From Candidatus Peregrinibacteria bacterium (GTDB taxonomy: Bacteria; Patescibacteriota; Gracilibacteria; Peribacterales; Peribacteraceae), in the NCBI GenBank assembly GCA_018662075.1, contig JABJGX010000011.1:1-43407 (forward strand): a stretch of DNA of 43,407 nucleotides, in the 5' to 3' direction. The first letter of the stretch is position 1. Each line of letters begins with the position of its first letter. Below the pieces are notes generated by a model. The model made no database searches, had not been told where the DNA came from, and saw only the letters and a program-made list of their open reading frames with translations. The position numbers were made by a program, and so were the translations under genes. Below, one piece after another: positions 8,350-16,381 of this stretch.

Positions 8350-10602
8350 ATGAGTCAGGAATTAGATGAATTGCGCAAGCGGGTACTATCAGCTCCTATG
8401 GAGCCTGGGGTTTATCGATGGCTCAATGCAAAAGGAGACATTATCTACGTTGGTAAAGCAAAAAATCTAAAAAACAGAATGCTATCATATGTACAATCGG
8501 GCTTGTCCGCCGAAGCCTCGGCGAAGGCGGGACCCTGGAAACTATCACTCATAAAAAACATTGCAGACTTCGATGTCACCATCACAACATCAGAGCTCGA
8601 GGCACTGATCCTCGAGACGAATCTGATTAAAGAAATCCAACCAAAATATAATGTGTTGATGAAAGATGGCAAGAGCTACGTCTATGTTCGCATCTCGACC
8701 AAAGACCAGTACCCAAGTATTTCGATTGTCCGAAAAATGGAAGACGATAAAGCTGCTTACTTTGGTCCGTACTTAACAGCATACAATATCAAGAGAACAC
8801 TCGACATGCTGCACGATGTTTTTCGGTACCGTGCATGCGAGGGGTCTGTTCTTGCGCTGAACAAAGAAAAGAAAGTAGGTCGTGCATGTCTGGAATACCA
8901 AATCGGAAAATGTAACGGACTCTGCGTCGGTGATGTAACCAAAAAACAATACCGCGAAGGCATAGAAGAAGTCATGCGATTCCTAAAAGGAGACTACGCA
9001 ACAACGGTACTGTCTCTAAAAGATATGATGGAAGTAGCAGCAACCGAAAAGAAGTTTGAGCGCGCAGGAAAGCTTCGTGACACCCTGAAATACATTGCCA
9101 CTCTTAATGAACAACAAACCGTATCAGACACATCCCGAGAAGACACAGATGCAATTGGAATGGCAGTACAAAACGGTAAAGTGCAAGTAGTAGTCTTACA
9201 CGAACGCAATGGAAGAGTCGTAGACGAGCGAAGCTTCGCTGTCTCTGGAGAATCGGACTCGGTAAGTGATGCCCTCTCGCAGCTGATCCCCCAGCTCTAT
9301 AGTTCTGCACCAGAAATCCCAGACTTAGTCGTGATTCCAGAGGAGCCAGAAGACATCGCCGTGCTGGAAGAGTGGCTCACACAAATGCGCGGGAAAAAGG
9401 TAGAGCTCAGAGCTGCCGAGCGCGGTAAGAAATCGAAACTCTTGGCCCTTGCACAAAGTAATGCCACGCAAAAGATATCCCAGCAGTTTGCAAAGTGGGA
9501 AGCTGCTTCAAAAAACATTGCAGACGCATTAGAAGACCTTAAAGACACACTAAAACTTCCAGGTATTCCGAGTCGCATCGAAGGCTACGACATTTCACAC
9601 CTCGGTGGAACAGAAACTGTCGGGTCTATGGTCGTCATCAAGAACGGAAAACCTGCAAACCCTGAATATCGGTCATTCACAATAAGAACAATGCAGAGCG
9701 GTGAAATAGATGATTACAAAGCACTAAAAGAAGTACTTAGGCGTAGGCTGCACTATCTAGTAGAAGAAAATACAGAGATCGTAATAACAAAACTGAAAAA
9801 GAAAGAGCGAGAAGAGTGGTCCGCAGATAAAAAGAAGAGGCTAGAGGTCCCTAAAGATTGGAAAGAAGAAGTACTCGTTGTACGCGAAAACGAAACAGAG
9901 CTTCTGACACTTGACCTTAGAAAATCTGCAAAAGACAAAATAATCTACGGGACAATAGATATACAGACAAAAGATGATGCACTATTACACAGCGCACTCG
10001 ATACGCTAGAAAAAGAAATTGGAAAGCGCGAGTGGTATCTCTGCTGTCAGACTGATGTTGATACCGATATGTTTGCACTACACGGGCTCATGGATTCAGT
10101 GAAAAAAATGCCTGACCATTTCAAGTCTAACTGCGCACATATGTTCCATCGTCGGAAGACAATTAGTGATGCATCGTTAAATTCTACACCAGACCTTTTG
10201 GTTATAGATGGCGGAAAAGGACAGCTGAGCAGTGTAAAAGAAGTACTCGACGAACTGAAAATGACGATCCCTGTTATCGGCCTCGCAAAACGAGAGGAGG
10301 AAGTATTTTTACCAGGACAGTCTTTACCGGAAGACCTTCCAAAGAATTCCCAAGCTAGTTTTTTGCTGCAAAGACTCCGGAACGAAGCACACAGGTTTGC
10401 AAACTCTCACAGAGAAAAACGTATCGCAAAAGGACTGATAGGTTCTGCACTCGACTCGGTCCCAGGTATTGGTGACATTACGAAAAAAGAATTGCTTCAA
10501 AAGTTCGGCTCTGTAGCAGGGATTATCGCAGCTCCAGATGCAGAGATACTAAAAATAGTGAATACTCAAAAGCTCGAAGATCTACGAAAGCACCTTACGT
10601 AG
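8350..10602 (+). CDS. uvrC: Excinuclease ABC subunit C with large internal insertion
   Basis: UvrC makes both incisions in nucleotide excision repair, recruited by UvrB at damaged DNA. Visible parts: GIY-YIG nuclease (residues 12-100, with PGVYRW, IIYVGKAKNLKNR and the catalytic ALILETNLIKE); cysteine-rich segment with C163, C180, C188 and C192; UVR motif for UvrB binding (~220-255); RNase H-like nuclease with GYDISHLGG (412-420) and DLLVIDGGKGQL (615-626); and C-terminal helix-hairpin-helix SVPGIGDITKKEL. At 750 residues it is about 140 longer than usual. The extra ~139 residues (about 474-612) split the RNase H-like domain. A short palindromic repeat is embedded in frame at residues 51-62 (SAEASAKAG). 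Its 3' end overlaps the convergent PH gene by 8 bases. Confidence 0.95.
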   Translation: MSQELDELRKRVLSAPMEPGVYRWLNAKGDIIYVGKAKNLKNRMLSYVQSGLSAEASAKAGPWKLSLIKNIADFDVTITTSELEALILETNLIKEIQPKYNVLMKDGKSYVYVRISTKDQYPSISIVRKMEDDKAAYFGPYLTAYNIKRTLDMLHDVFRYRACEGSVLALNKEKKVGRACLEYQIGKCNGLCVGDVTKKQYREGIEEVMRFLKGDYATTVLSLKDMMEVAATEKKFERAGKLRDTLKYIATLNEQQTVSDTSREDTDAIGMAVQNGKVQVVVLHERNGRVVDERSFAVSGESDSVSDALSQLIPQLYSSAPEIPDLVVIPEEPEDIAVLEEWLTQMRGKKVELRAAERGKKSKLLALAQSNATQKISQQFAKWEAASKNIADALEDLKDTLKLPGIPSRIEGYDISHLGGTETVGSMVVIKNGKPANPEYRSFTIRTMQSGEIDDYKALKEVLRRRLHYLVEENTEIVITKLKKKEREEWSADKKKRLEVPKDWKEEVLVVRENETELLTLDLRKSAKDKIIYGTIDIQTKDDALLHSALDTLEKEIGKREWYLCCQTDVDTDMFALHGLMDSVKKMPDHFKSNCAHMFHRRKTISDASLNSTPDLLVIDGGKGQLSSVKEVLDELKMTIPVIGLAKREEEVFLPGQSLPEDLPKNSQASFLLQRLRNEAHRFANSHREKRIAKGLIGSALDSVPGIGDITKKELLQKFGSVAGIIAAPDAEILKIVNTQKLEDLRKHLT
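8501..8534. repeat. Dispersed palindromic repeat inside uvrC
   Basis: A GC-rich element whose core CGCCGA-AGCC-TCGGCG (8508-8523) is a perfect 6-bp hairpin, flanked by imperfect GTCCGCC/GGCGGGAC arms. Its minus-strand reading (GCCTTCGCCGAGGCTTCGGC onward) aligns with 32367-32395 upstream of gatB. It is translated in frame as SAEASAKAG in a loop of the GIY-YIG domain. Its base composition contrasts with the AT-rich codons around it. Confidence 0.7.
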
Positions 10603-11173
10603 ACTGAGACCCTGAACGAATTGGACCGTTTCCATCAACGTATCGCTGGTAGTACGTCACCGTGCTAGAGATCTTTGCTGCCACCTGATCTGCATTGGGA
10701 ACAAATTTGAGAGCAATCACACCACCCCCCTCTCCCTCTTTTAGGTTTATAATAATCTTTCCAAAGCCAAAGATATTTCCATACTGCGTTTCGGATGCAA
10801 TGCTTCCGATATTTTCGAGATGAATCGGATTAACCTTCTGACGAATAAGGGAAGTCTGATCAACAAGAACTAGCTTATCTGTAGTAACCAAAATAAAATC
10901 GTACCGCCAGTCTATCCACGCTGACAAGAAGTTGAAGAATATGAAGAAGAACCACACTGTAAAAAGCACCCCACTCACCCAAAGCATAGGGACCTCTAGG
11001 AACCAAAGTCCTATTCCTATAGAAAATATGAACATTGTCACAAATACCTCTCGAACCGTGGCAAAGAAGAAGCTGAGAGCATGGTAATACGTCATAAGAA
11101 CTACCTCCTCCCCATTAGATAGGCATTGGTTCTTTATAACCTCCGGATCGGTCTCAAGGGCAAGAATACGCAT
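10595..11173 (-). CDS. PH-domain (bPH2/YdbT-like) membrane protein
   Basis: A 192-residue protein with a short cytoplasmic N terminus containing NGEEVVLMTYYHA. Two closely spaced transmembrane helices follow (~33-55 and ~60-85). Then comes a bacterial PH-like domain (~90-175) with the typical strands WRYDFILVTTDKLVLVDQ, the LENIGSIASE segment and GFGKIIINL. Family members are small membrane proteins of unknown function. It converges on uvrC and overlaps its end by 8 bases. The start is 89 bases from the divergently placed tRNA-Glu. Confidence 0.75.
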   Translation of the reverse strand: MRILALETDPEVIKNQCLSNGEEVVLMTYYHALSFFFATVREVFVTMFIFSIGIGLWFLEVPMLWVSGVLFTVWFFFIFFNFLSAWIDWRYDFILVTTDKLVLVDQTSLIRQKVNPIHLENIGSIASETQYGNIFGFGKIIINLKEGEGGGVIALKFVPNADQVAAKISSTVTYYQRYVDGNGPIRSGSQST

Positions 11174-11225
11174 AGAAGCTATACTACCGTAATCAGTCAG
11201 CTTTGGGAATTTCTCCAGAGATCTT

Positions 11226-11253
11226 TTGCGTTTAGCCTCTATATGCGTAGAAT
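11226..11253 (+). promoter_or_regulatory. Promoter of tRNA-Glu
   Basis: TTGCGT (11226-11231) and TAGAAT (11248-11253) are 16 bases apart. The -10 ends 9 bases before the first tRNA base, as expected for a tRNA promoter. Confidence 0.6.
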
Positions 11254-11262
11254 TCCCCAGTT

Positions 11263-11337
11263 GGCCCGTTCATCTAATGGTTAGGATACCAGGTTCTCAT
11301 CCTGGAAATAGGGGTTCGATTCCCCTACGGGCTACCA
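11263..11337 (+). tRNA. tRNA-Glu (anticodon CTC)
   Basis: A 75-base cloverleaf including an encoded CCA. The acceptor GGCCCGT pairs with ACGGGCT (one G-T end pair), followed by discriminator A and CCA. The D arm is ATCT/AGGA. The anticodon stem CCAGG/CCTGG encloses the loop TTCTCAT with anticodon CTC at 11296-11298. The T arm is AGGGG-TTCGATT-CCCCT. It decodes GAG. The last 15 bases plus one following A are repeated at 16322-16337, marking this gene as the integration target of the downstream island. Confidence 0.97.
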
Positions 11338-11338
11338 A
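11323..11338 (+). repeat. attL-like site: tRNA-Glu 3' end
   Basis: CCCTACGGGCTACCAA covers the 3' side of the T stem, the acceptor strand and CCA of tRNA-Glu, plus one base. The identical 16 bases recur in direct orientation at 16322-16337, 4,999 bases away; two of the three preceding bases also match. Confidence 0.75.
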
Positions 11339-11353
11339 CTCATAAATCATATA

Positions 11354-11384
11354 TTGACAGAATGTATTATTAAACTTCTATACT
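11354..11384 (+). promoter_or_regulatory. Island promoter candidate 1
   Basis: A consensus TTGACA (11354-11359) and a TATACT (11379-11384) are separated by 19 bases, slightly long. The -10 overlaps the left arm of a perfect inverted repeat (11373-11396), so it could be controlled there. It drives the 113-aa and 1,503-aa genes. Confidence 0.45.
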
Positions 11385-11396
11385 ACTGTAGAAGTT
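11373..11396. promoter_or_regulatory. Perfect 8-bp inverted repeat (operator or hairpin) in the island leader
   Basis: AACTTCTA, 8 bases, TAGAAGTT. The left arm overlaps the -10 of promoter candidate 1 and the right arm ends inside the -35 of candidate 2. There is no T-run after it, so it is less likely a terminator than a binding site for a repressor or an RNA hairpin in the leader. Confidence 0.5.
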
Positions 11397-11423
11397 GTTA
11401 AAAGTGCTGTTTTATGGTAAAAT
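11395..11423 (+). promoter_or_regulatory. Island promoter candidate 2
   Basis: TTGTTA (11395-11400) and TAAAAT (11418-11423) have ideal 17-base spacing, 9 bases before the ATG at 11433. That matches the short-leader arrangement seen elsewhere in the window. Confidence 0.45.
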
Positions 11424-11432
11424 AGTAAGATT

Positions 11433-11774
11433 ATGCAAAAACAAAAACTCATTGAGGAGCTAACACTTCTAACAGGGCGATCTGCGATACTTACACCACA
11501 TCATAAAAAGGCAATTCTTAAAGCTTTGCCGACAATGAAACAAGAAAAGATACTAGAGCTTCAAGAAATTCTTGGAGAAGAAAGATCTGTGATTGCAGTA
11601 TTTGCAGAACAGACTATTTCACAAGCAATACAGCACGGTGATACAAAAATATTCAAAAAAATGGATTCATTGCTTGTAAAAACGAATAAGAAATTACTAA
11701 AGACGGATGAAGTTACAAGCACATCCATAGAACAAGGACAGCTAGAACACTTCTTTGATGACATAACTACATGA
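11433..11774 (+). CDS. Island protein, 113 aa, helical, unknown
   Basis: An entirely helix-prone, charged protein (MQKQKLIEELTLLTGRS...) with no membrane segment, signal peptide or known motif. It ends in the only TGA stop of the window, immediately followed in frame by TAA. The TGA overlaps the ATG of the 1,503-aa gene as ATGA, so the two are probably translationally coupled. Plausible roles are chaperone, regulator or immunity partner of the large protein. All are inference from position and size; the sequence itself does not decide. Confidence 0.75.
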   Translation: MQKQKLIEELTLLTGRSAILTPHHKKAILKALPTMKQEKILELQEILGEERSVIAVFAEQTISQAIQHGDTKIFKKMDSLLVKTNKKLLKTDEVTSTSIEQGQLEHFFDDITT

Positions 11775-14700
11775 TAAATCAAAGTCCAGATCGGCAATCC
11801 TATAACAAGCGCATCCAAGAAACGCAAAATGATATCGATAAAACGGATTCAAAACTCGATAGCAGAATTGATATAGATGGTATGGACCCAGAAGAGCAAG
11901 AAGCTCTGAAAGAGGCGTACATAGATAAGGTAAATTTGATGCAGGGAAAAGTACATCGATCATTTGAGAATATTGATATCCAACGAAACCTTCGCTCTCC
12001 TCAGTGGAGAAAATGGGAGAAAGAAATCATCACAGTTGAAGCGAACCTTTTAATGATTCTTAGAAAAGAGAGTTCTAGACTAAATCGTTCAAATAAAGAA
12101 GCTAATGCAACATCAGGCCTCGATGATTTTAATAAAAAAATAGATTCATTTCTTCATGAAATTGATGCAATTGATGAAGTGCATAACACGCCTGCTCCAG
12201 CGGAAAAACTTAATGAAAAAGAGCCAGAGAAGCTCCGCTCTGCAGATGCCATATTCCATGAATGGAATGTCCCAGGGACAGACGAGGAGATCACAGAGAA
12301 GGCGCAGAAAGCAAACGAACGATACGGAGAAGAAACCTTACGCAATCTCGATGCAACTCTCTCATTGTATGATGCTCTAGATCCAGAATTAAGAAAGAAG
12401 CTCTTTAAACAAAGTACTACTGTAAGGCTTCCACAAGTAGCTGGGCAATTAGCAAATGGAACATTTGAGTCCTCCCCTCTTGGGTTCCTTCTTACAGAAG
12501 ATATTGAAACCATTGAAGGTCAACTATTGATAGAACGAGAAGAAATAATAGATGTCATCGGAAGAAAGACCTCAGAAGTACAATCTCTTAAAGAGGCAAC
12601 CACCGAGACTATTACAAGACTATGTAAAGTGGCTGGTATAGACGTAGGAAAAGAGAACGTTCTCAGCGATATCTATTCATGGATGGCCAATACCAATGGT
12701 AAACCTGAACTACAAAAAAAGATTGTGGGAGAAATTAGAGATATGGCTAAAAAAGTTACAGAACTGCAAAAAGAGTCACAGGATTTGTATCCTCAAGTGA
12801 CTACGATAGAACGTGCATTTAATGTATTTGACACAAATAACGCTCGTAATGTGGGCAATGCAAAAGAGGAAGCACAGTTACGCTACCGAGGAGCGCTGGA
12901 ATATGGCATCCCATTCCCAGGTGATGCTGAATTACAAAAACTACTTCGACCAACACAAATGAATCTATTAAAAGGAGAGCCCGAAAAGGCTTTGCACGTA
13001 TCTATAGATGAGCTCAATACATTCATGGAACAAAATCCAAACCTAGATACTCTTCATCGTGTTGATGTTCTATCTTTACATAGTGTACGAAAACGCAAAG
13101 TTACTAAAGCTACATTCCAGACGTTCACAGTGGCTAGTAATCCTCTTGATGCCTTTAGGCGTTCCAAAAATGCAGCGTTCGATATAGGAGGAAGCCTAGA
13201 TACCAAACAAAAAACATATACGGTACTAACAGAACTGGGGACAATAGCGAATGGGGATGAGATTATTGCTATAAAGCTTCCACCTTACAATGGAAGACCA
13301 AGCGAAAAGGTAATCGCCATACGTAATACAAATGGCATTGTTCAGCTGCAGGATGGAACTGTTATTGAAAAGCCAGATAAATTGCAGCCTATGATTATTA
13401 ACTCTATGAATGGCGATGGAGAAACAACCTACGTCTCTAAGGAGACATCAAAATACTTACAAGAAAATGTAAATATTGGGAGTAAAAACAGGGTGATACT
13501 CAGAAATCGTGATGCCATAAATTCTAAAGAGTCTTTTACTGGAGGAACATCGATAAGGATGCTCGATACATCGCAGCTGCAACTTGCATCACGTGATGGA
13601 AAAGGGATGCTAATTATCAAAGGTGCAGATGGCAAACAAGAAGAGTCAATCAACGAAGAGTTCCTACTAAAAGGAAGTGCAGAGCATGGAGGCGATGTCC
13701 TACAAAGCATCGATAAAAACCCAATTGTTCAAGGTATCACAAAGCGAGCAGGTGGACTCCAAGAGAACATGCAGAATATGCAAACAATGTTAGAAACTGC
13801 AATGGACAGCAAGGCAACAACCCAAGGAGCTTTTGTAGATCAGATGCGAAGTTATGCTAGACCGATGCTGGCAACCATGGAAGACCCTGCAACTCGTCAA
13901 AATATCGTACAAGCAAAAAACCTTCTCCAGTCAGAGCTCAGTCGTGTGAAGCTAGGAAGCTATGTTGGAAGTGGAATAGAAAGTGAGATACAAGATCGTA
14001 TCGATGCACTAGACGGCTACATTACGGTGCTCAATGATAACCAGCTAAAGAATGCACTGCAAAATGCAATGGAGCTAAAACCCGAAGAATGGGCTGAATG
14101 GTTGAGCACTGATGGCCTCATCATGCTTGGTGCTATTGCCCTAGCGATAGTGGCCATTGTTGCATTAACAGTGCTTACAGGAGGAGCAGGACTTATTGCT
14201 ATCTCTGCAGTAGGTGCAGCAGGTGGACTAATTGGCGGAGAGCTAACAAAAGAAGGGCTGCACCATGCTTATAATACTTGGGGTGGAGCTGCTTCGGGTG
14301 AATATCGATATAATGATAGATCACGATTCGGTGCGTACCTTGAAGGACAAAAACTATACGACCCAAAGACAAAAGAGTTTGTAGATATGAGCTTTCTAGA
14401 AAACGTAGCTGCGCCATATGCACGAGACTTTGCAGTTAGCTTTGCAACAACAGCCCTTGCGCTTGGTGCAGGGCAGGCTGTCGGGAATAGTCTGAGTAAA
14501 CTAGCGCAGAATTCTAAATGGATACAGGCTCTCTCAAAGAATAACAAAGTTGCAAATAGCATTATGAAAAAGTTATCTGGCCTTGCAGATGATGCAGCAA
14601 CAATTCCAAAGAACATGAAGGAATTTGCTGGAAAATCCCTAAAAGAAATTGCTGATGAGCTCGGGGATGAACTCGTACTAGAAAAGAGTGCAGAAGGTGT

Positions 14701-16282
14701 TCTTAATCGTATTGACAGTCGATTAGGTTCGCTTGCGACATTCTTCGTCGCTGCTGGAAAAGGGTTTAAGCCAATGGCTGGAGGAAAGCTTAGCTACGGA
14801 GCAGAAAAGAAAAGTGCTGATGTGCGAGTAGACATAGAAAGCCAAGGTCACACTATTGTTTCTGAGATAAATGGTGTCTTTGACGTGAAAACATACGATG
14901 GAAAAACCCTTATTATAGAACCAGAAACAGTAACGGAAGCCACCAGTAATACTGAAGCCTTAGACCTTGCTACGCAACATGACCTTGCAGCACTAAAAGA
15001 ATATGTAAAAGCGCATGATATAGATGACTCCACTCGTATCACTCTTGCAGAAACTGTACTCGACCGCACACTGAGCCCAGCAGATCGCAAAGCTTTGATC
15101 ACTGCGCACAACAAACCTGGAACTATCGATGAACTCACACCAAGTGAACTTAAAGTAAAAGCTACAGAACTCCGGGATAACGCAACATTTACAAAGACAG
15201 AACGAAGAATGCTCATAGAAGCAGGTCTAGCAGGACGGCCACCAGTAATAGGTACGAGAAAAGGTCCGCCGCCGCCTCCTCCAATGAGAAATAAGAAGAG
15301 GCCACCGCCAGCAATAGGTGTTATGAAAAGCTCTCCTGAAAGTAAAAAAGATCCTCTTCTGCCATCTATACAATTAAGTGACATCAATGTACTTACTGGA
15401 GATCAGCGAAAAGCATACATTAAATCTAAGATGAACAATCCATTATGGATAAGGTCATTAGGTGCCGCGCAACGAAGAATGACTGTGTTCCCATCAAAAG
15501 AAAATACTCACCACATACTTTGGGTAAAAGATAATAGCGGTCCAACAAATACTGTTGGAGCTAAAACTCTTTCGTATAAATATCTAATGAGCCCTGAAGG
15601 ATCATTAGAGCATTCAATATTTTTAGAAGGTGAGAAGATGATGATGAAAGCATTTGCAGATGCTCAATCAATGTTTCCAAAAAATGTAAAAGTAGCTACT
15701 GGTTTTACAGTAGAAAGCATGAGTGCAGATACCGGAATGAGCCATGGTAATCTATTGGGCTACAAAGTGAATACTGATAACACCAATAGGCTATTTACAT
15801 TAATAGCAGAGGCAAGAAAGACCGGAGATTACTCAAAAGTAGAAAGTCATATTGATTGGATAAAATCTGCCTTTGCACATGAAACAACTCATGCCGCACG
15901 TAATGACCTTGATAATCTTCCAGGACTTAATGCAAACGAAGTTCCATCACATGCAGTCCAATTCTTAACAATATGGGATAAGCCTGACAGGTTCTTCTCC
16001 CAAAGAATAAGCTCACTAAAGAATAAGCCGCTAAGTAGTTTCGGTAGAATCCATGGAGAACTTGGAGGCCTTAAGGTGGTACAAGAGAAACTTATTGCCT
16101 GTAGCGACTGTTCCTATAAGCCAAAAGATCTGACACCTGTGGAGCTAAAGAAGGCTATTGAATCTATTCCAGAGGCAAAGCGTGGTTCTGTAATCGATAC
16201 AATGGTCGCGGAGTTAGTAACAACACCAGTAGCTGATTTTCAGGCTAATGTTCGCACTGTATTTGATGAATCTCAAAAGTAG
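11771..16282 (+). CDS. Giant island protein, 1,503 aa, with membrane segment, polyproline linker and C-terminal HExxH domain
   Basis: Layout by residue: 1-350 charged helices, probably coiled coils; ~440-640 beta-rich region; ~655-770 helices; 783-822 a strongly hydrophobic, then Gly/Ala-rich stretch (LIMLGAIALAIVAIVALTV) able to span the membrane; ~880-905 a second hydrophobic segment; ~1015-1150 mixed; 1157-1181 a proline-rich linker with PPPPPPP; ~1200-1503 a C-terminal domain with HETTH at 1370-1374 and Glu1390 in NEVPSHAVQF. The HExxH with a Glu 16 residues after the second His suggests a gluzincin-like zinc peptidase. The plan of a long helical body, hydrophobic middle, flexible linker and enzymatic tip recalls large bacterial toxins or effectors. 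There is no N-terminal signal peptide. Family not recognised; the peptidase assignment rests on the motif alone. Confidence 0.85.
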   Translation: MINQSPDRQSYNKRIQETQNDIDKTDSKLDSRIDIDGMDPEEQEALKEAYIDKVNLMQGKVHRSFENIDIQRNLRSPQWRKWEKEIITVEANLLMILRKESSRLNRSNKEANATSGLDDFNKKIDSFLHEIDAIDEVHNTPAPAEKLNEKEPEKLRSADAIFHEWNVPGTDEEITEKAQKANERYGEETLRNLDATLSLYDALDPELRKKLFKQSTTVRLPQVAGQLANGTFESSPLGFLLTEDIETIEGQLLIEREEIIDVIGRKTSEVQSLKEATTETITRLCKVAGIDVGKENVLSDIYSWMANTNGKPELQKKIVGEIRDMAKKVTELQKESQDLYPQVTTIERAFNVFDTNNARNVGNAKEEAQLRYRGALEYGIPFPGDAELQKLLRPTQMNLLKGEPEKALHVSIDELNTFMEQNPNLDTLHRVDVLSLHSVRKRKVTKATFQTFTVASNPLDAFRRSKNAAFDIGGSLDTKQKTYTVLTELGTIANGDEIIAIKLPPYNGRPSEKVIAIRNTNGIVQLQDGTVIEKPDKLQPMIINSMNGDGETTYVSKETSKYLQENVNIGSKNRVILRNRDAINSKESFTGGTSIRMLDTSQLQLASRDGKGMLIIKGADGKQEESINEEFLLKGSAEHGGDVLQSIDKNPIVQGITKRAGGLQENMQNMQTMLETAMDSKATTQGAFVDQMRSYARPMLATMEDPATRQNIVQAKNLLQSELSRVKLGSYVGSGIESEIQDRIDALDGYITVLNDNQLKNALQNAMELKPEEWAEWLSTDGLIMLGAIALAIVAIVALTVLTGGAGLIAISAVGAAGGLIGGELTKEGLHHAYNTWGGAASGEYRYNDRSRFGAYLEGQKLYDPKTKEFVDMSFLENVAAPYARDFAVSFATTALALGAGQAVGNSLSKLAQNSKWIQALSKNNKVANSIMKKLSGLADDAATIPKNMKEFAGKSLKEIADELGDELVLEKSAEGVLNRIDSRLGSLATFFVAAGKGFKPMAGGKLSYGAEKKSADVRVDIESQGHTIVSEINGVFDVKTYDGKTLIIEPETVTEATSNTEALDLATQHDLAALKEYVKAHDIDDSTRITLAETVLDRTLSPADRKALITAHNKPGTIDELTPSELKVKATELRDNATFTKTERRMLIEAGLAGRPPVIGTRKGPPPPPPMRNKKRPPPAIGVMKSSPESKKDPLLPSIQLSDINVLTGDQRKAYIKSKMNNPLWIRSLGAAQRRMTVFPSKENTHHILWVKDNSGPTNTVGAKTLSYKYLMSPEGSLEHSIFLEGEKMMMKAFADAQSMFPKNVKVATGFTVESMSADTGMSHGNLLGYKVNTDNTNRLFTLIAEARKTGDYSKVESHIDWIKSAFAHETTHAARNDLDNLPGLNANEVPSHAVQFLTIWDKPDRFFSQRISSLKNKPLSSFGRIHGELGGLKVVQEKLIACSDCSYKPKDLTPVELKKAIESIPEAKRGSVIDTMVAELVTTPVADFQANVRTVFDESQK

Positions 16283-16321
16283 TAAAATATTTTGCACCCA
16301 CAGCCCCATCCACCAGTCTTT

Positions 16322-16337
16322 CCCTACGGGCTACCAA
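16322..16337 (+). repeat. attR-like site: copy of the tRNA-Glu 3' end
   Basis: CCCTACGGGCTACCAA is identical to 11323-11338 and in the same orientation. No other part of a tRNA can be folded upstream of it, so it is a fragment and not a second tRNA gene. It lies 39 bases after the stop of the 1,503-aa gene. Confidence 0.75.
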
Positions 16338-16338
16338 T

Positions 16339-16363
16339 TTCCTCTTGCAGGAGGGATTTTTTT
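16339..16363 (+). terminator. Rho-independent terminator, probably the displaced tRNA-Glu terminator
   Basis: TTCCTC / GAGGGA stem (6 bp, one T-G pair) with loop TTGCAG, followed by seven T. It starts 1 base after the attR-like copy. In a reconstructed empty site it would lie directly behind tRNA-Glu. It can now terminate the island transcript. Confidence 0.65.
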
Positions 16364-16381
16364 CGATATGATCTTGCGGTT

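Larger units (their letters stand above)
11323..16337 (+). mobile_element. Small genomic island integrated at the 3' end of tRNA-Glu
   Basis: The segment from the tRNA 3' end to the duplicated copy is 4,999 bases from repeat to repeat and holds only two genes (113 aa and 1,503 aa). Just after the far copy lies a hairpin with a T-run (16339-16363), placed where the tRNA terminator would be if the island were removed. The island also has the only TGA stop codon and the only ATGA gene overlap in the window. No integrase, replication gene or transposase is visible, so it is either a domesticated remnant, or a unit mobilised by recombinases elsewhere. The boundaries are seen directly; the mobile origin is inference. 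Confidence 0.65.

Noticed and set aside
9769..10185. UvrC insertion as an intein
   Set aside because: There is no Cys/Ser at the start, no HN at the end and no splicing motifs; the insert is between non-conserved loop residues.
16322..16337. A second tRNA-Glu gene
   Set aside because: Only the T-stem 3' strand, acceptor strand and CCA are present; no D, anticodon or 5' acceptor sequence exists upstream.
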